From an uncultured Metabacillus sp. (lineage in GTDB: Bacteria > Bacillota > Bacilli > Bacillales > Bacillaceae): DNA of 64,000 bases. Each line of letters begins with the position of its first letter. Positions within the stretch are counted from its first letter, which is position 1. This document shows positions 63,109 through 64,000 of this stretch, in pieces. The DNA lies in NCBI RefSeq assembly GCF_947503125.1, contig NZ_CANNCR010000011.1:1-64000 (forward strand). The letters are read 5' to 3'. The position numbers and the translations under genes were made by a program. The notes under the pieces were generated by a model, which saw only the letters and a program-made list of their open reading frames with translations, was not told where the DNA came from and did not search any database.

Positions 63109-64000
63109 ATGTTACAAGTTGGGTTTATTAAAAAGTTACTCATTTCTTGTATCCTTGTATTCCTTATAACGGGAAGTATTTTACCGGCTTTACCTACAGT
63201 GACGAAAGCGGAGGAGGCAGAAAATGAAGTGAGTTCCATTTCAGAGTCCATAACACTAGATCCAAGCTATCAACATGAACCGTTTGATGGCTGGGGAACG
63301 GCACTTGTATGGTTTGCAAATGTAACAGGCGGCTGGCCTGATGAACTTCGAAATCAACTTGCAGATGATCTATTTGGTGAGGAAGGACTGAATTTTAATA
63401 TTGCCCGCTACAATATTGGCGGTGGAGATTCTCCTGAAACAGAGCCATATATGCGGAAAGGTGGAGCCGTTCCAGGTTATTGGAATCGTCCTGCCGAATA
63501 TGGCCCGCCAGAGGGGAATACAGAAGAATGGACCGAGCAAGAAAATTGGTGGGATCCTGAAAATCCTGAGCACTGGAATTGGGAAGCTGACGCAAACCAG
63601 CGTTGGTGGGTAAGTGCAGCAAAGGCGAGAGGAGCTGATACGTTTGAGGCATTTTCAAACTCACCGCCTTATTTTATGACGCAAAGCGGTTATGTATCAG
63701 GTAACTGGAATCCATGGGATGACAATATCAAGCCAGATCAATTTGGAAATTTCGCCACATACTTAACTTCAGTGGTGGATCATTTACAAAAGGAAATGGA
63801 TATAGAATTTAAAACTCTTTCACCTGTAAATGAACCAAATACCGGATATTGGCGAGCGAAAGGCAGACAGGAAGGATCGAACTGGTCTCCAGCTTCACAA
63901 GCTAAAATTATTAATGAAGTTAAAAAACAATTAGCTGAAAAAGGTCTCGGCACAGTCGTATCAGCTATGGATGAAACAAATCCGCAAAAATTCAGACAAA
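63109..64000 (+). CDS. Secreted GH30-family glycoside hydrolase, 3' end outside the window
   Basis: Open frame of 297 codons running off the right edge. A signal peptide of about 35 residues (ending TVTKA) is followed by a GH30 barrel: HEPFDGWGTALVWFANV, FNIARYNIGGGD, FEAFSNSPPYFMTQSG and the acid/base Glu in LSPVNEPNTGYW. The GRQEGSNW stretch resembles bacterial endo-beta-1,6-galactanases of GH30, though other specificities (xylanase, glucosylceramidase-like) cannot be excluded. AAAGGGGAG (63092-63100) precedes the ATG by 8 bases. It shares its promoter type with secE2-secY2. Confidence 0.85.
   Translation, partial: MLQVGFIKKLLISCILVFLITGSILPALPTVTKAEEAENEVSSISESITLDPSYQHEPFDGWGTALVWFANVTGGWPDELRNQLADDLFGEEGLNFNIARYNIGGGDSPETEPYMRKGGAVPGYWNRPAEYGPPEGNTEEWTEQENWWDPENPEHWNWEADANQRWWVSAAKARGADTFEAFSNSPPYFMTQSGYVSGNWNPWDDNIKPDQFGNFATYLTSVVDHLQKEMDIEFKTLSPVNEPNTGYWRAKGRQEGSNWSPASQAKIINEVKKQLAEKGLGTVVSAMDETNPQKFRQ

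Noticed and set aside
63370-63664. Frames on the minus strand and third frame inside the GH30 gene
   Set aside because: The GH30 frame is open to the window edge with clear family motifs; the others are shadows.

Overview
The window looks like a chromosomal segment of an endospore-forming, low-GC Gram-positive bacterium of the family Bacillaceae. Evidence: an alpha/beta-type small acid-soluble spore protein (9631-9828), strong GGAGG-type ribosome binding sites with frequent TTG and GTG starts, Gram-positive lipoprotein signals on solute-binding proteins, many catabolite-responsive (cre) elements, and families well known from Bacillus and Geobacillus (HelD, GH52 xylosidase, FIMAH-domain enzymes, YesM/YesN-type two-component systems). 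I see no rRNA, tRNA, CRISPR array, prophage or insertion sequence.

Layout. 1-1155: a HEPN/MNT toxin-antitoxin pair. 1156-21519: an arabinofuranoside locus, with two giant secreted multidomain GH43 proteins (1829-6349 and 15041-21430) flanking a furanose-type ABC importer like E. coli YtfQ-YtfR-YtfT-YjfF. The first GH43 gene and the importer operon share a near-identical promoter with a cre site. Between them sit a Dph6-like ATP pyrophosphatase, a LysR regulator, a DMT exporter and the spore protein gene. 21520-30845: a mosaic repeat, a small unknown protein, an LplB/LplC/LplA-type oligosaccharide importer with a membrane-bound AraC regulator, and a membrane-anchored SGNH hydrolase. 31131-39329: a two-component system, an MsmEFG-type importer and a GH52 beta-xylosidase. 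39564-51600: a second two-component system, a second LplABC-type importer, a GH43 beta-xylosidase, a secreted GH10 xylanase, an intracellular GH10 xylanase and the wreck of a GH8 exo-oligoxylanase. 51782-58910: a LysR regulator beside a deleted amidohydrolase, a Rieske fusion protein and a HelD helicase. 58913-60820: an AdhR-type MerR regulator and a zinc alcohol dehydrogenase. 60916-64000: a second secE-secY pair, then a secreted GH30 enzyme cut by the window edge.

How the genes work together. The window reads as a hemicellulose-utilisation region. Secreted xylanase and arabinofuranosidases would cut (arabino)xylan and arabinan or arabinogalactan outside the cell; lipoprotein-dependent importers would take up the oligosaccharides and furanose sugars; GH10, GH43 and GH52 enzymes would finish them inside. 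Two-component/AraC regulators would sense substrates and CcpA would repress through the cre sites. Three importer operons carry a hairpin directly after the binding-protein gene, which would raise its dose.

The most unusual element is the extra SecE-SecY pair. Its promoter is almost the same, over about 60 bp, as that of the neighbouring secreted GH30 gene. secY2 is preceded by a decayed 3' end of rplO (ribosomal protein L15), the normal upstream neighbour of secY, so the copy probably arose from the spc ribosomal operon and was recruited to a catabolite-repressed carbohydrate regulon. Protein family calls are from motif recognition and recall; no database search was run.
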